Positions 26,753 through 35,368 of a DNA stretch of 64,000 nt are shown piece after piece (the first letter of the stretch is position 1; the number at the start of each line of letters is the position of its first letter). The notes beneath the pieces are model-generated. The model was not told where the DNA came from, searched no databases, and saw only the letters and a list, made by a program, of their open reading frames with translations. A program made the position numbers and the translations under genes. The stretch is from Streptomyces davaonensis JCM 4913 (GTDB taxonomy: Bacteria; Actinomycetota; Actinomycetes; Streptomycetales; Streptomycetaceae). The DNA lies in assembly GCF_000349325.1 (NCBI RefSeq), contig NC_020504.1, forward strand, positions 3,878,053-3,942,052, given 5' to 3'.

Positions 26753-27868
26753 ATGGCCGACATTCAGGGCGCGTACGACGATCTCTTCGCCGCCGTGCCG
26801 AGCACGCTCGCGGAGTTTCTGGACGGCGGGGACGCGGGCGGCTCGGTCGCCGTGTACGTGGACGGCGAGCCGGTGGTGGACGTGTGGGGCGGGTACGCCG
26901 ACGCCGGGCGGAGCGTGCCCTGGCAGCGGGACACCCTCGTCAACGTCTGGTCCGTCACCAAGACCATGACGGCCCTGTGCGCCCTCGTACTGGCCGATCG
27001 CGGCGCCCTCGACGTGGACGCGCCCGTCGCCCGGTACTGGCCCGAGTTCGCGGCGGCCGGGAAGGAGCGGGTGCTGGTACGGCAGTTGCTCGCGCACACC
27101 GCCGGGCTGCCCGACTGGGATCCGCCGCTCGCCCCGTCCGATCTGTACGACTGGGACACCGCCACCTCCCGGCTCGCGGCGCAGGCACCGCGCTGGGAGC
27201 CGGGCAGCGCCGCCGGCTACCACTCGCTCACCCAGGGCTTCCTGGTGGGCGAGGTCGTCCGCCGTATCACCGGCCGCACCCTGGGCACCTTCTTCGCCGA
27301 CGAGTTCGCCGGTCCCCTCGGCGCCGACTTCCACATCGGCCTGTCCGCCGAGCACGACACCCGGGTCGCCCTCAGCGTCCCGCCCCCGGGCCAGGACGAG
27401 GACTACTCGGCCAGCCCGCCCGGCGGCATCGACCCGACCGAACCCCACACCCCCGCTCTCCGCGTCCGCGTCGGCAACAGCCCCGCCTGGCGCCGCGCCG
27501 AGATCCCCGCAGCCAGCGGCTTCGGCAACGCCCGCTCGGTGGCCCTCGTCCAGTCCGCGCTGGCCTGCGGCGGCTCGGTCGGCGCGACCCGGCTCCTGTC
27601 ACCGGCCGGTGCCGACCGGGCCCGGCAGGAACAGTTCAACGGCGAGGACCGCACCCTCGGCATGACGACCCGCTGGGGCCTCGGCTACGGCCTGTTCGGC
27701 TCCACCTTCGGCTGGGGCGGCTGGGGCGGCTCCCTCGTCATGATCGAGCCCGAGACCCGCTCGGTGGTCGCCTACGTGACCAACCAGATGCGCGAACCCG
27801 CCGAGGACACCCGGGGCCTGGAACTGGTCATGGCCGCCCAGGACGGAATCAAGGCGCTCCAGAAGTAG
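26753..27868 (+). CDS. serine hydrolase of the beta-lactamase/esterase EstB family
   Basis: 371 residues. The penicillin-binding fold of class C type is marked by the nucleophile motif SVTK (in NVWSVTKTMTALC), the YHS motif (AGYHSLTQGF) and a conserved LLAHTAGLPDWD. No signal peptide is present, so a cytoplasmic esterase-type enzyme is more likely than a secreted beta-lactamase. ATG 26753 (MADIQGAY) suits the family; an earlier in-frame start at 26717 lacks support. Substrate unknown. Confidence 0.85.
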   Translation: MADIQGAYDDLFAAVPSTLAEFLDGGDAGGSVAVYVDGEPVVDVWGGYADAGRSVPWQRDTLVNVWSVTKTMTALCALVLADRGALDVDAPVARYWPEFAAAGKERVLVRQLLAHTAGLPDWDPPLAPSDLYDWDTATSRLAAQAPRWEPGSAAGYHSLTQGFLVGEVVRRITGRTLGTFFADEFAGPLGADFHIGLSAEHDTRVALSVPPPGQDEDYSASPPGGIDPTEPHTPALRVRVGNSPAWRRAEIPAASGFGNARSVALVQSALACGGSVGATRLLSPAGADRARQEQFNGEDRTLGMTTRWGLGYGLFGSTFGWGGWGGSLVMIEPETRSVVAYVTNQMREPAEDTRGLELVMAAQDGIKALQK

Positions 27869-29015
27869 CCACTGCGGCCGCGGCCGTACGGGGCTCCCGC
27901 AGTCCCCGTACCAGCAGCCACCCCACCGCGGGCAGCAGCGCCAGCGGGGCCAGGGCCGTCCGCAGGGATGTCGCGTCGGCCGCGGCACCGATCAGCGGGG
28001 TGGTCAGGCCGCCCACGCTGACCGTCAGGCCGAGGGTGATGCCGCCCGCGGTGCCGATGCGGGTGGGCAGGTAGTCCTGGCCGAGGGTGACCTGGAGGGA
28101 GAAGGGGACGTACAGGCCCGCCGACGCCAGGGCCACGAAGACGTGGACCGCCGGGCCGGGGACCAGGAACAGGCCCGCCACCGCGACGACCGTGAGCAGA
28201 TACGAGCGGCGCACCACGGCGACCCGGTCCCAGCGCTCGGCCAGGGCCCCGCCCAGCACACTGCCCACCGCGCCGCCCGCGTACAGGACGAACAGCGCGG
28301 CGGTGCCGGACGCCGTCCCGCCGCCGGTGCGTTCCTGGACGTGGAAGGCGATGAAGGTGCTGAGGCCGATGAAGGTGATCGAGCGACAGACCACGGCCAG
28401 GGACAGGAGGGCGAAGGAGCGGGGGTCGTCGGTTCCCGGCACCTCCCGCGCTCCCGCCTCCCCCGACGGTTCCGCCAGCGCCCGCAGCGCCACGAGACAC
28501 AGCACGCTCCCCACCACAGCCGGTATCACCAGCAGCGGGGTCAGCCGCAGACCACCGCCCGCGACGACCGCCGCGACCAGCAGCGGAGCCGCCGCGAAGC
28601 CCAGCGTGCCGCCGAGGGAGAACCAGCCCATGGCGGTGTGGCTCCCCCGGGACGCGAGGCGGGCGACGCGCGCCGATTCCGGGTGGTACGCCGCGACCCC
28701 GAGACCGGACAGCGCCACCAGCGCCAGCGTCAGCGCGTAGGAGTCCCCGAGTCCGCTCAGCGCGATCCCGGCGCCGCCGAGCAGGGTGCTGACGGGCAGC
28801 AGCCAGGGCAGGGGCCGGCGGTCGGTCAGCGCCCCGAACAGGGGCTGGGCCACCGAGGAGAGCAGGGAGGCGGCGAGCACGACGCCCGAGGCGGCGGCGT
28901 AGGAGTAGGCGCGCTCGGCCACGAAGAAGGGGACGAGGGCGGCGACGGCGCCCTGGTAGACGTCGACGCAGGCATGCCCGGCCGACAGCAGAATGATCGA
29001 CTTGTTCCTTCGCAC
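27849..29015 (-). CDS. MFS transporter (fosmidomycin-resistance-like)
   Basis: 388 residues with about 12 membrane helices, e.g. LSLAVVCRSITFIGLSTFIA, TPLLVIPAVVGSVLCLVALR, GTAGGITLGLTVSVGGLTTP. The loop motif GALTDRRPLPW after helix 2 is the major facilitator signature; the overall pattern matches Fsr-type drug exporters. Start is GTG 29015, with only a weak ribosome-binding site. The last 20 bp overlap the convergent hydrolase gene. It is divergent, over 54 bp, from an AraC-type gene that likely controls it. Confidence 0.85.
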   Translation of the reverse strand: MRRNKSIILLSAGHACVDVYQGAVAALVPFFVAERAYSYAAASGVVLAASLLSSVAQPLFGALTDRRPLPWLLPVSTLLGGAGIALSGLGDSYALTLALVALSGLGVAAYHPESARVARLASRGSHTAMGWFSLGGTLGFAAAPLLVAAVVAGGGLRLTPLLVIPAVVGSVLCLVALRALAEPSGEAGAREVPGTDDPRSFALLSLAVVCRSITFIGLSTFIAFHVQERTGGGTASGTAALFVLYAGGAVGSVLGGALAERWDRVAVVRRSYLLTVVAVAGLFLVPGPAVHVFVALASAGLYVPFSLQVTLGQDYLPTRIGTAGGITLGLTVSVGGLTTPLIGAAADATSLRTALAPLALLPAVGWLLVRGLREPRTAAAAVATSGAP

Positions 29016-29069
29016 CTCGCCATCGTCGGCGGGACGCCCCCTGTCGGGCTTTCGATAATCTGCCAGGCA

Positions 29070-29813
29070 ATGACGCAGATCCGCCACGAGCCGGCCGCCC
29101 CCACCCGCGCCCAGTTCCTCGCCCCGGGCGCGGCCATCGACGCCCACCGGCACGACGAGCACCAGATCGTCTACGCCGCCCGCGGTGTCCTCGCCGTCAC
29201 CACCGACGCCGGGTCCTGGGTCGCCCCGGCCACCCGGGCGGTCTGGGTGCCCGCGGGCACCGTGCACGCGCATCGGGCGTACGGCGGTCTCGACCTGCAT
29301 CTCGTGGGCCTGCCCGCGTCCGACAACCCGCTCGGCCTCGACGCGCCGACCGTGCTGAGCGTCGGCCCGCTGCTGCGCGAGCTGATCCTCGCCTACACCC
29401 GCGCCCCGCACGACGACAGCCCCGAGCGCGGACGGCTCCGGGCGGTGCTGCTCGACCAGTTGCGGGCCTCGCCGCAGCAGCCGCTGCACCTCCCCGCTCC
29501 CGGCCACCCCCAACTGCGGGCGCTGTGCGCCCTGTTGCACGAGGACCCGGCCGACCACCGCACGCTCGGCGCGCTCGGCCGGCAGGTCGGTGCCAGTGAG
29601 CGGACCCTGTCCCGGCTCTTCCGGGCCGACCTCGGGATGACCTTCCCGCAGTGGCGCACCCAACTGCGGCTGCACCACGCGCTGGTGCTGCTGGCCGAGG
29701 GCCGGTCCGTGACCGCCGTGGCGCATGCCTGCGGCTGGTCGTCGGCGAGCGCGTTCATCGAGGTGTTCCGGCGGACGTTCGGGCACACACCGGGGGCGCA
29801 CGAGCGCGGCTGA
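29070..29813 (+). CDS. AraC family transcriptional regulator with cupin sensor
   Basis: 247 residues. A cupin-like N-terminal domain (AAIDAHRHDEHQIVYAARG, VWVPAGTVHAHRAYGGL) is followed by two helix-turn-helix motifs: TLGALGRQVGASERTLSRLF and SVTAVAHACGWSSASAFIEV. A GATAAT -10-like hexamer at 29054-29059 implies a very short leader. The shared 54-bp intergenic region with the MFS exporter makes that exporter the likely target, perhaps in response to its substrate. Confidence 0.85.
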   Translation: MTQIRHEPAAPTRAQFLAPGAAIDAHRHDEHQIVYAARGVLAVTTDAGSWVAPATRAVWVPAGTVHAHRAYGGLDLHLVGLPASDNPLGLDAPTVLSVGPLLRELILAYTRAPHDDSPERGRLRAVLLDQLRASPQQPLHLPAPGHPQLRALCALLHEDPADHRTLGALGRQVGASERTLSRLFRADLGMTFPQWRTQLRLHHALVLLAEGRSVTAVAHACGWSSASAFIEVFRRTFGHTPGAHERG

Positions 29814-29841
29814 GGGCCCCCGGAAAGCTCCGGGGGCCCTC
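29812..29841. terminator. bidirectional terminator between araC-type and alcohol dehydrogenase genes
   Basis: 13-bp perfect arms GAGGGCCCCCGGA and TCCGGGGGCCCTC with an AAGC loop; the left arm begins within the stop codon of the AraC-type gene. Short A/T-richer flank follows. The convergent partner ends at 29861. Confidence 0.75.
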
Positions 29842-29860
29842 AACAACAACAGCACACGGC

Positions 29861-30904
29861 TCAGATCGTCGCCGTATCGATCACGAACCGGTACCGGACA
29901 TCGCTGGCCAGCACCCGCTCGTACGCCTCGTTGATCTCGCTCGCGGCGATCAGCTCGATCTCCGCGCCGAAGCCGTGCTCCGCGCAGAAGTCCAGCATCT
30001 CCTGGGTCTCCTGGATGCCGCCGATGCCGGAGCCGGCGAGGGACTTGCGGCCCATGATCACCGAGAAGAGGTTGAGCGCGACGGGCTCCTCGGGGGCGCC
30101 GACGTTCACGAACGCGCCGTCCGTCCTGAGCAGCGACAGGAACTGGTCCAGGTTCAGCGGGGCCGAGACCGTGGAGAGGATCAGGTCGAAGGTGCCGGCC
30201 AGTTCCTCGAAGGTCTTCGGGTCGCTGGTGGCGTAGTAGTGGTCCGCGCCCAGCTTCAGCCCGTCCTCCTGCTTGCGCAGGGACTGCGACAGGACCGTCA
30301 CCTCGGCGCCGAGGGCGTGGGCGATCTTGACGGCCATGTGGCCGAGGCCGCCCATGCCGACGATCGCGACCTTCTTGCCGGGCCCGGCGTTCCAGTGCTT
30401 GAGCGGGGAGTACGTGGTGATGCCCGCGCACAGCAGCGGCGCGGCCACGTCCAGGGACAGTCCGTCCGGGATCCGGACGACGTAGTTCTCGTCCACGACG
30501 ATCTGGTGGGAGTACCCGCCGTAGGTGGGCTCTCCGTTCCTGTCGAGGGCGTTGTAGGTGCCGATCATGCCGCCGCCGGTGCAGTACTGCTCGAGACCGG
30601 CCTTGCAGTTGTCGCACTCACGGCAGGAGTCGACCATGCAGCCGACGCCCACCCGGTCACCGACGGCGTACCGGGTGACGCCGGATCCGACCTCGGCGAC
30701 CACGCCCGCGATCTCATGGCCGGGGACCATCGGGAAGATGGCCTCGCCCCAGCCCTCGCGGGCCTGATGGATGTCCGAGTGGCAGATTCCGGCGAACTTG
30801 ATGTCGATCAGCACATCGAACTCGCCGACCGCGCGGCGCTCGATCGTGGTGCGCTCCAGCGGGGCCTTGGCAGCGGGGGCGGCGTACGCAGCGACAGTGG
30901 TCAT
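29861..30904 (-). CDS. zinc-dependent alcohol dehydrogenase (cinnamyl alcohol/YahK type)
   Basis: 347 residues. Catalytic zinc ligands in AGICHSDIH and PGHEIAGVV, structural zinc cysteines in [15 protein letters not shown], and the Rossmann motif [20 protein letters not shown] are all intact. This medium-chain subgroup usually reduces aldehydes with NADPH. The ATG at 30904 has AGGAGAA about 9 bases upstream. It is divergent from an XRE/MmyB-type gene, a pairing often seen when that regulator controls a short- or medium-chain dehydrogenase. Confidence 0.9.
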   Translation of the reverse strand: MTTVAAYAAPAAKAPLERTTIERRAVGEFDVLIDIKFAGICHSDIHQAREGWGEAIFPMVPGHEIAGVVAEVGSGVTRYAVGDRVGVGCMVDSCRECDNCKAGLEQYCTGGGMIGTYNALDRNGEPTYGGYSHQIVVDENYVVRIPDGLSLDVAAPLLCAGITTYSPLKHWNAGPGKKVAIVGMGGLGHMAVKIAHALGAEVTVLSQSLRKQEDGLKLGADHYYATSDPKTFEELAGTFDLILSTVSAPLNLDQFLSLLRTDGAFVNVGAPEEPVALNLFSVIMGRKSLAGSGIGGIQETQEMLDFCAEHGFGAEIELIAASEINEAYERVLASDVRYRFVIDTATI

Positions 30905-31002
30905 GGGAGGGGTTCTCCTAGGGGGTTGCGCGCCCGGCTGCCTTCCGTCCGGGCACCCCTCCACACTGCCGGGCTCGCCGACATTCACCCAGGTCACAGC
31001 TT

Positions 31003-31054
31003 TGCGTACGTCTGCTGTTCCTACTACTGGCGGGGGCAGGCTGGTGTGCGTACG
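31003..31054. promoter_or_regulatory. paired TGCGTACG sites in the dehydrogenase/XRE gap
   Basis: The 8-mer TGCGTACG occurs at 31003-31010 and 31047-31054, exactly 44 bp apart (about four helical turns), in the divergent gap. Such same-face repeats suit cooperative binding by the XRE regulator. Evidence is pattern and context only. Confidence 0.35.
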
Positions 31055-31072
31055 ACCGGGAATAATGGACGC

Positions 31073-31984
31073 ATGGACGAGCAGCCCGCATCCCCCCAGG
31101 AGCCCGGCGGCGGCCTGGACAGGCGTGCCGAGCTGAGTGAGTTCCTGCGCACCCGGCGCGCCCGGCTGAAGCCGGAGGACGTGGGGCTGCCCGTGTACGG
31201 GCGGCACCGCAGGGTGCCGGGGCTGCGCCGGGAGGAGCTGGCCCAGTTGGCCGGCGTGTCGGTGGCGTACTACACCCGCCTCGAACAGGGCAACGGCCGC
31301 AATGTGTCGGCGGAGGTACTGGACTCCATCGCGCGGGCGCTGCGGCTGAGCAACGCCGAGCACGCGCATCTGACGCATCTGGCCAAGCCGACGCAGCACA
31401 AGAAGAAGCCGGCGGCGCGGCAGCAGCAGGTGCGTCCGGCGCTACGGTACCTGCTGGACTCGATCGAGACGGTCCCCGCGTACATCTCCGGTCGCCGCTC
31501 CGACATCCTCGCCTGGAACCGGATGGCCGCCGCCGTCTTCGGCGACTGGGCCGAACTGCCGCCGCAGGAACGGAACTGGGCGCGGCTGGTGTTCCTGCGG
31601 CCCGAGTACCGCGAGCTGTTCAGGGAGTGGGACCAGAAGGCGTACGACATCGTCAGCTTCCTGCGCATGGACGCGGGCTGCCATCCGGACGACCCGCTGC
31701 TGTCCGCCCTGGTCGGCGAACTCTCCGTGAAGAGCGAGGAGTTCCGGCGGCTGTGGGCCACGCACGACGTCAAGGAGAAGACCTACGGCGTCAAGCCGCT
31801 GCGCCATCCGCTGGTCGGCGACCTGAGCCTGTCCTTCGAGTCGTTCCAGCTGGCCGACGGATCCGAACAGAACCTGATCACGTATCACGCGGAGCCGGGG
31901 TCCCCGTCCGCGGACGCGCTCCGGCTGCTGGCGAGCTGGGGCACGGACGCGACACGGGCGGGGACCGGGGCGACTCATCCCTGA
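31073..31984 (+). CDS. XRE-type regulator with MmyB ligand-binding domain
   Basis: 303 residues. The N-terminal helix-turn-helix is [20 protein letters not shown], after the family opening [19 protein letters not shown]. The C-terminal 180 residues match the MmyB-like ligand-binding domain ([40 protein letters not shown]), which binds a fatty acid or similar small molecule. AATAAT at 31061-31066 may be a -10 for a leaderless transcript. Likely regulates the divergent alcohol dehydrogenase. Confidence 0.9.
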   Translation: MDEQPASPQEPGGGLDRRAELSEFLRTRRARLKPEDVGLPVYGRHRRVPGLRREELAQLAGVSVAYYTRLEQGNGRNVSAEVLDSIARALRLSNAEHAHLTHLAKPTQHKKKPAARQQQVRPALRYLLDSIETVPAYISGRRSDILAWNRMAAAVFGDWAELPPQERNWARLVFLRPEYRELFREWDQKAYDIVSFLRMDAGCHPDDPLLSALVGELSVKSEEFRRLWATHDVKEKTYGVKPLRHPLVGDLSLSFESFQLADGSEQNLITYHAEPGSPSADALRLLASWGTDATRAGTGATHP

Positions 31985-32000
31985 TGAGGACGAGGGCTGC

Positions 32001-32771
32001 TCATCCCTGATACGGCGGCGCCGCCCCCCAGTTCCACTTCGGCACCGGCTGTTCGCCCGGGGCCTGCGCGTCGGGGCCGGAGAAGTAGACGGCCAGGCGG
32101 GTGCCCCACTCCACATAGGCGAGGAAGGCCGAGCGGAACTCGGCGTCGGTCGGCAGGCCCGCCTCGTCCGCCGCGTCCTGGATGAGGTTGACCCAGCGGC
32201 GGCGCTGGGTCTCGTTGACGCCCAGGCCCATGTGCTTGGCGACCATGTGGTTGTGGCCGCCCTGGGTGTCGGAGTAGACGGTCGGGCCGCCGAAGACCTC
32301 GCCGAACCAGAGGGCGACATGCTCGGCGTGGTCCGGGTGCAGGCCCTCGAACAGGGGGGCCAGCAGCTCGTCCTTGAGGGCCCGGTCGTAGAACGCCGTG
32401 GTCAGGCGGCTGAACGCCTCGGCGCCGCCCGCCCAGTCGTACAGCGTCGGCACCGCCGCGCCCGTGCCGCGCACGTCGGTCGGCTGATAGTGCCGCATCT
32501 CCTCGATGTTGCCGATGTAGGGGCGGATCGCGGCGAGGAAGTCGGGGAACACCTCAGAGGTGCGGAAGCCCTTGATGTGGTCCTCGGTCGAGGTCCAGGT
32601 GATGCGCAGGATGAAGTGCTCCAAGTCCTCCTCGCACCGGGTCAGTTCGTAGTCGACGCATTGCGGGGCCGCCTTGAGACTGGCCGCCGCGCGGGTGTAG
32701 GCGGCCAGGAACTCCGCCGACTGCTGCTCGGGAATGCGGTACCGGATGTATTCCACCGTGTGAGCCGTCAT
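32001..32771 (-). CDS. chimera: antibiotic biosynthesis monooxygenase domain fused to truncated globin
   Basis: 256 residues. Residues 1 to about 100 form an ABM-type ferredoxin-like fold (EYIRYRIPEQQSAEFLAAYT, CEEDLEHFILRITWTS). Residues about 110-256 form a group II truncated haemoglobin: a probable proximal His in HNHMVAKHMGLGV and a Trp at position G8 in RRRWVNLIQDA. A similar chimera has, as I recall, been described from Streptomyces avermitilis. The fusion suggests the haem supplies or handles O2, NO or reactive oxygen for the ABM active site. ATG 32771 suits the ABM start; earlier codons are weak. Confidence 0.85.
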   Translation of the reverse strand: MTAHTVEYIRYRIPEQQSAEFLAAYTRAAASLKAAPQCVDYELTRCEEDLEHFILRITWTSTEDHIKGFRTSEVFPDFLAAIRPYIGNIEEMRHYQPTDVRGTGAAVPTLYDWAGGAEAFSRLTTAFYDRALKDELLAPLFEGLHPDHAEHVALWFGEVFGGPTVYSDTQGGHNHMVAKHMGLGVNETQRRRWVNLIQDAADEAGLPTDAEFRSAFLAYVEWGTRLAVYFSGPDAQAPGEQPVPKWNWGAAPPYQG

Positions 32772-32880
32772 GCGGACACACAAACACAGAGTCCGGACGG
32801 AAGGTGTTCTTCCGGCGCGGTCGGAGCCCGCGTCAGCGCTGGGCGAAAATCCAGCCGCTTCCCGGCTCGCGGACAGCCTT

Positions 32881-32934
32881 CTCATCCTTCTCTTATTTCG
32901 GCCTTATTCCTTCATCACGCGCCGTCCCTAGCTT
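32881..32934 (+). promoter_or_regulatory. 11-bp-spaced repeats and -10 of the ABC operon
   Basis: CTCATC (32881), CTTATT (32892) and CTTATT (32903) start exactly 11 bp apart, the spacing of OmpR/PhoB-type response-regulator sites. TAGCTT at 32929-32934 is a -10 candidate that would start RNA at about the ATG of the permease (32942), giving a leaderless message. No two-component genes lie in the window. Confidence 0.5.
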
Positions 32935-32941
32935 GCGGCGC

Positions 32942-34411
32942 ATGTTCTTCACCTACCTGAGGCGCGAGCTGCGCCGCCGCAGAAAGGCGGCCCTCGTCGT
33001 CGCCTCCGGTCTCGCGCTGGGCATCGCCCTGGTCATCGTGGTCAACTCCGTGTCCTCGGGCATGGGCAAGGCCCAGGACAAGGTCCTGGAGTCGCTTTAC
33101 GGGCTCGGCACCGACATGACGGTCACCAAGGCGGCCGCCGCCGAGGGCAGTCAGCCGGAGCGCCCGCGCTTCGAGTTCGACGCGCAGGACGAGGACTCCG
33201 ACGAGGAGCAGAGCAGCGACCGGGTCATGGTCCAGGGCTTCCAGACGCTGGCGTCCTCGACCGTGGACAAGGTCGGCGCGCAGAACGGCGTCTCGGACGC
33301 GGTGGGCGGCCTGAGCCTCCAGGTCATCAAGGTCAGCGGGCAGTTCCGGCGCGGCGAGTTCCAGCAGGATGGGGGTGGCGGCCAGCAGCAGGGCGGTCCC
33401 GGTGGCGGGATGCAGTCCCCCGAGGGCCGGGTCGAGGGCGGCGGCGCCGAGTTCGACGTCAACAACTACTCGGTCTACGGCACGGATGTCACCGAGCCCG
33501 CGCTCGGCCCGCTGACCTCCTCGAAGATCACCAGTGGTCGTACGTTCAAGTCGTCGGAGACGAACGCCAAGGTGGTAGTCGCCGATGCCTCCTACGCCAA
33601 GGAGAAGGAGCTGAAGGTCGGCTCCAAGGTGACCGTGAAGGGCACCAAGTTCGAGGTGATCGGCATCGCAACCCCGGAGAGCGGGGACGCGGCGGCCAAC
33701 CTCTACATCCCGCTGAAGCAGGCGCAGACGCTGAGCGACTCGAAGAACAAGGTCACCACGATCTACGTCAAGGCGACCGACTCCCAGCGGATCGACGCGG
33801 TGAAGTCGGAGATCCAGCAGAACATCTCCGGTACGACGGTGACGACTTCGGCGGACCTCGCGGACACCGTGTCCGGCTCCCTGTCGACGGCGTCGGACCT
33901 CGCGAGCAGCGTCGGCAAGTGGCTGTCGATCGCGGTACTGGCGGCCGCGTTCCTGGTGGCCGGCCTACTCACCTCCTCGGCGGTGTCGCGCCGGGTACGG
34001 GAGTTCGGCACGCTGAAGGCCCTGGGCTGGAAGTCGGGCCGGGTCACCCGGCAGGTCGTCGGTGAGGCGGTCGTCAACGGCCTGGTGGGCGGTGTCCTCG
34101 GCATCGCGGTGGGCCTGGCGGGCGCCTACGCCGTGACGGCGATCAGCCCGACCCTGGAGGCCCAACTCGGCTCCACAGGTGGCGGCTTCGGCGGCGGACC
34201 TGGTGGCGGCGGCCCCGGCGGCGGCATGGGCGGCCCGGCGGCACAGCAGTCGTCGAACGCCCTGGAAGTGGCCCTCACCGCCCCGGTGAGCGCGACGACG
34301 ATCGCCCTGGCGGTGGGCCTGGCAGTGGCGGGCGGCCTGATCGCGGGCGCGTTCGGCGGCTGGCGAGCGTCAAGGCTCCGCCCGGCGGACGCACTCCGGC
34401 GAGTCGAGTAG
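32942..34411 (+). CDS. ABC transporter permease, FtsX/MacB-like
   Basis: 489 residues. One N-terminal membrane helix (ALVVASGLALGIALVIVVNS), a large extracytoplasmic domain, then three C-terminal helices of the FtsX pattern (WLSIAVLAAAFLVAGLLTSS; VNGLVGGVLGIAVGLAGAYA; TIALAVGLAVAGGLIAGAFG), with REFGTLKALGWKSGRV between them. Two low-complexity Gly/Gln tracts (QQDGGGGQQQGGPGGG; GGFGGGPGGGGPGGGMGG) are unusual. It pairs with the ATPase encoded next to extrude lipoproteins, peptides or drugs, or to act as mechanotransmitter. ATG 32942 fits the family and the promoter. Confidence 0.85.
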   Translation: MFFTYLRRELRRRRKAALVVASGLALGIALVIVVNSVSSGMGKAQDKVLESLYGLGTDMTVTKAAAAEGSQPERPRFEFDAQDEDSDEEQSSDRVMVQGFQTLASSTVDKVGAQNGVSDAVGGLSLQVIKVSGQFRRGEFQQDGGGGQQQGGPGGGMQSPEGRVEGGGAEFDVNNYSVYGTDVTEPALGPLTSSKITSGRTFKSSETNAKVVVADASYAKEKELKVGSKVTVKGTKFEVIGIATPESGDAAANLYIPLKQAQTLSDSKNKVTTIYVKATDSQRIDAVKSEIQQNISGTTVTTSADLADTVSGSLSTASDLASSVGKWLSIAVLAAAFLVAGLLTSSAVSRRVREFGTLKALGWKSGRVTRQVVGEAVVNGLVGGVLGIAVGLAGAYAVTAISPTLEAQLGSTGGGFGGGPGGGGPGGGMGGPAAQQSSNALEVALTAPVSATTIALAVGLAVAGGLIAGAFGGWRASRLRPADALRRVE

Positions 34412-34415
34412 CCCC

Positions 34416-34485
34416 AGGGGCGCGGGGCCGTATCGATATGCGGCTCCGCCGCGCGAGCGCACCCAGCCCCCACCGGCCCGCGGTG
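34416..34485 (+). repeat. dispersed GC-rich repeat (copy 1)
   Basis: AGGGGCGCGGGGCCGTATCG followed by ATGCGGCTCCGCCGCG and an ACCCAGCCCCCACC-like end. The same element recurs at 50476 and 62506. This copy lies inside the ABC operon, between permease and ATPase, and can fold around the GCGGCTCCGCCGC core. Confidence 0.6.
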
Positions 34486-34507
34486 GACCAAGAACCAGGA
34501 GCCCCCA

Positions 34508-35191
34508 ATGTACGAACTCAGAAACGTCACCAAGCTCTACACCCGAGGCAAAGAAGCAGTCCACGCCCTCGACGGAGTTGACCTCGCCATCGCCGACGGG
34601 GACCGCCTCGTCATTCAGGGCCCCACCGGCGGCGGCAAGTCCACCCTTCTCCAGATGCTCGGCGGCCTGGACCGCCCGACTTCGGGCGAGGTCGTTCTGG
34701 ATGGCACGGATCTGGCCAAACTCTCCGAGTCCAAACTGACCCGCGTCCGCAGCGAGAACATCGGCTTCGTCTTCCAGAGTTTCAATCTGATCCCCACCCT
34801 GACCGCACAGGAGAACGTCGAAACCGCGCTCGTACCGCTCGGCGCGAAGGTGAAGGAGCGCCGTGAACGGGCCGCCGAGGCGCTGAAGTCGGTGGGTCTG
34901 GGAGAGCGCCTGGGACATCTGCCGTCGGAGATGTCCGGCGGTCAGCAGCAGCGCGTAGCCATCGCCCGCGCCCTGGTCAAGCAGCCCAAGGTGCTGCTCG
35001 CCGATGAACCCACCGGCAATCTCGACGAGTCGATGCGCGACGAGATCATGGACGTACTGGAGCGTATGTGGAAGGAGCTCGGGCTGACTTTCATCATGGT
35101 CACGCACGATTCGTCCATCGCGAAGAAGGCCCCCCGCCTCGCGACCATCCGCAAGGGAAAGATCTCCGTGAAGGAAAACGCGGGCTCGTAA
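34508..35191 (+). CDS. ABC transporter ATP-binding protein, LolD/MacB-like
   Basis: 227 residues. Walker A GPTGGGKST, Q-loop FVFQSFNLIPTLTAQEN, signature MSGGQQQRVAIARALV, Walker B VLLADEPTGNLDES and the switch His in VTHDSS are intact. Length and motifs match the LolD/FtsE/MacB class. It powers the permease encoded upstream; a dispersed repeat fills the gap between them. AGGAGCCCCCA before ATG 34508 is the ribosome-binding site. The transcript likely ends before the long gap preceding the protease gene. Confidence 0.9.
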   Translation: MYELRNVTKLYTRGKEAVHALDGVDLAIADGDRLVIQGPTGGGKSTLLQMLGGLDRPTSGEVVLDGTDLAKLSESKLTRVRSENIGFVFQSFNLIPTLTAQENVETALVPLGAKVKERRERAAEALKSVGLGERLGHLPSEMSGGQQQRVAIARALVKQPKVLLADEPTGNLDESMRDEIMDVLERMWKELGLTFIMVTHDSSIAKKAPRLATIRKGKISVKENAGS

Positions 35192-35263
35192 GTCCGGCTC
35201 TGTAAGTCCGGTTCGTAACAGTCCGATTCTGTCCGTCTCCTGTCTATTGAGGTCGCTGATCAT

Positions 35264-35290
35264 CCCCCGGCATACTTCGTATACCGGGGG
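35264..35290. promoter_or_regulatory. near-perfect palindrome upstream of the secreted protease
   Basis: Twelve-bp arms CCCCCGGCATAC and GTATACCGGGGG around TTC, with one mismatch, 78 bp upstream of the protease start. The AT-rich centre and GC-rich ends look like an operator overlapping a promoter rather than a terminator. The regulator is unknown. Confidence 0.45.
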
Positions 35291-35368
35291 GTGCACGTAC
35301 GTCTGTGCAGGACCACCCCCGGCCGGGTGAACGGGGAAATTCACCCGGTACATCAGCAAGGGGGAAAC

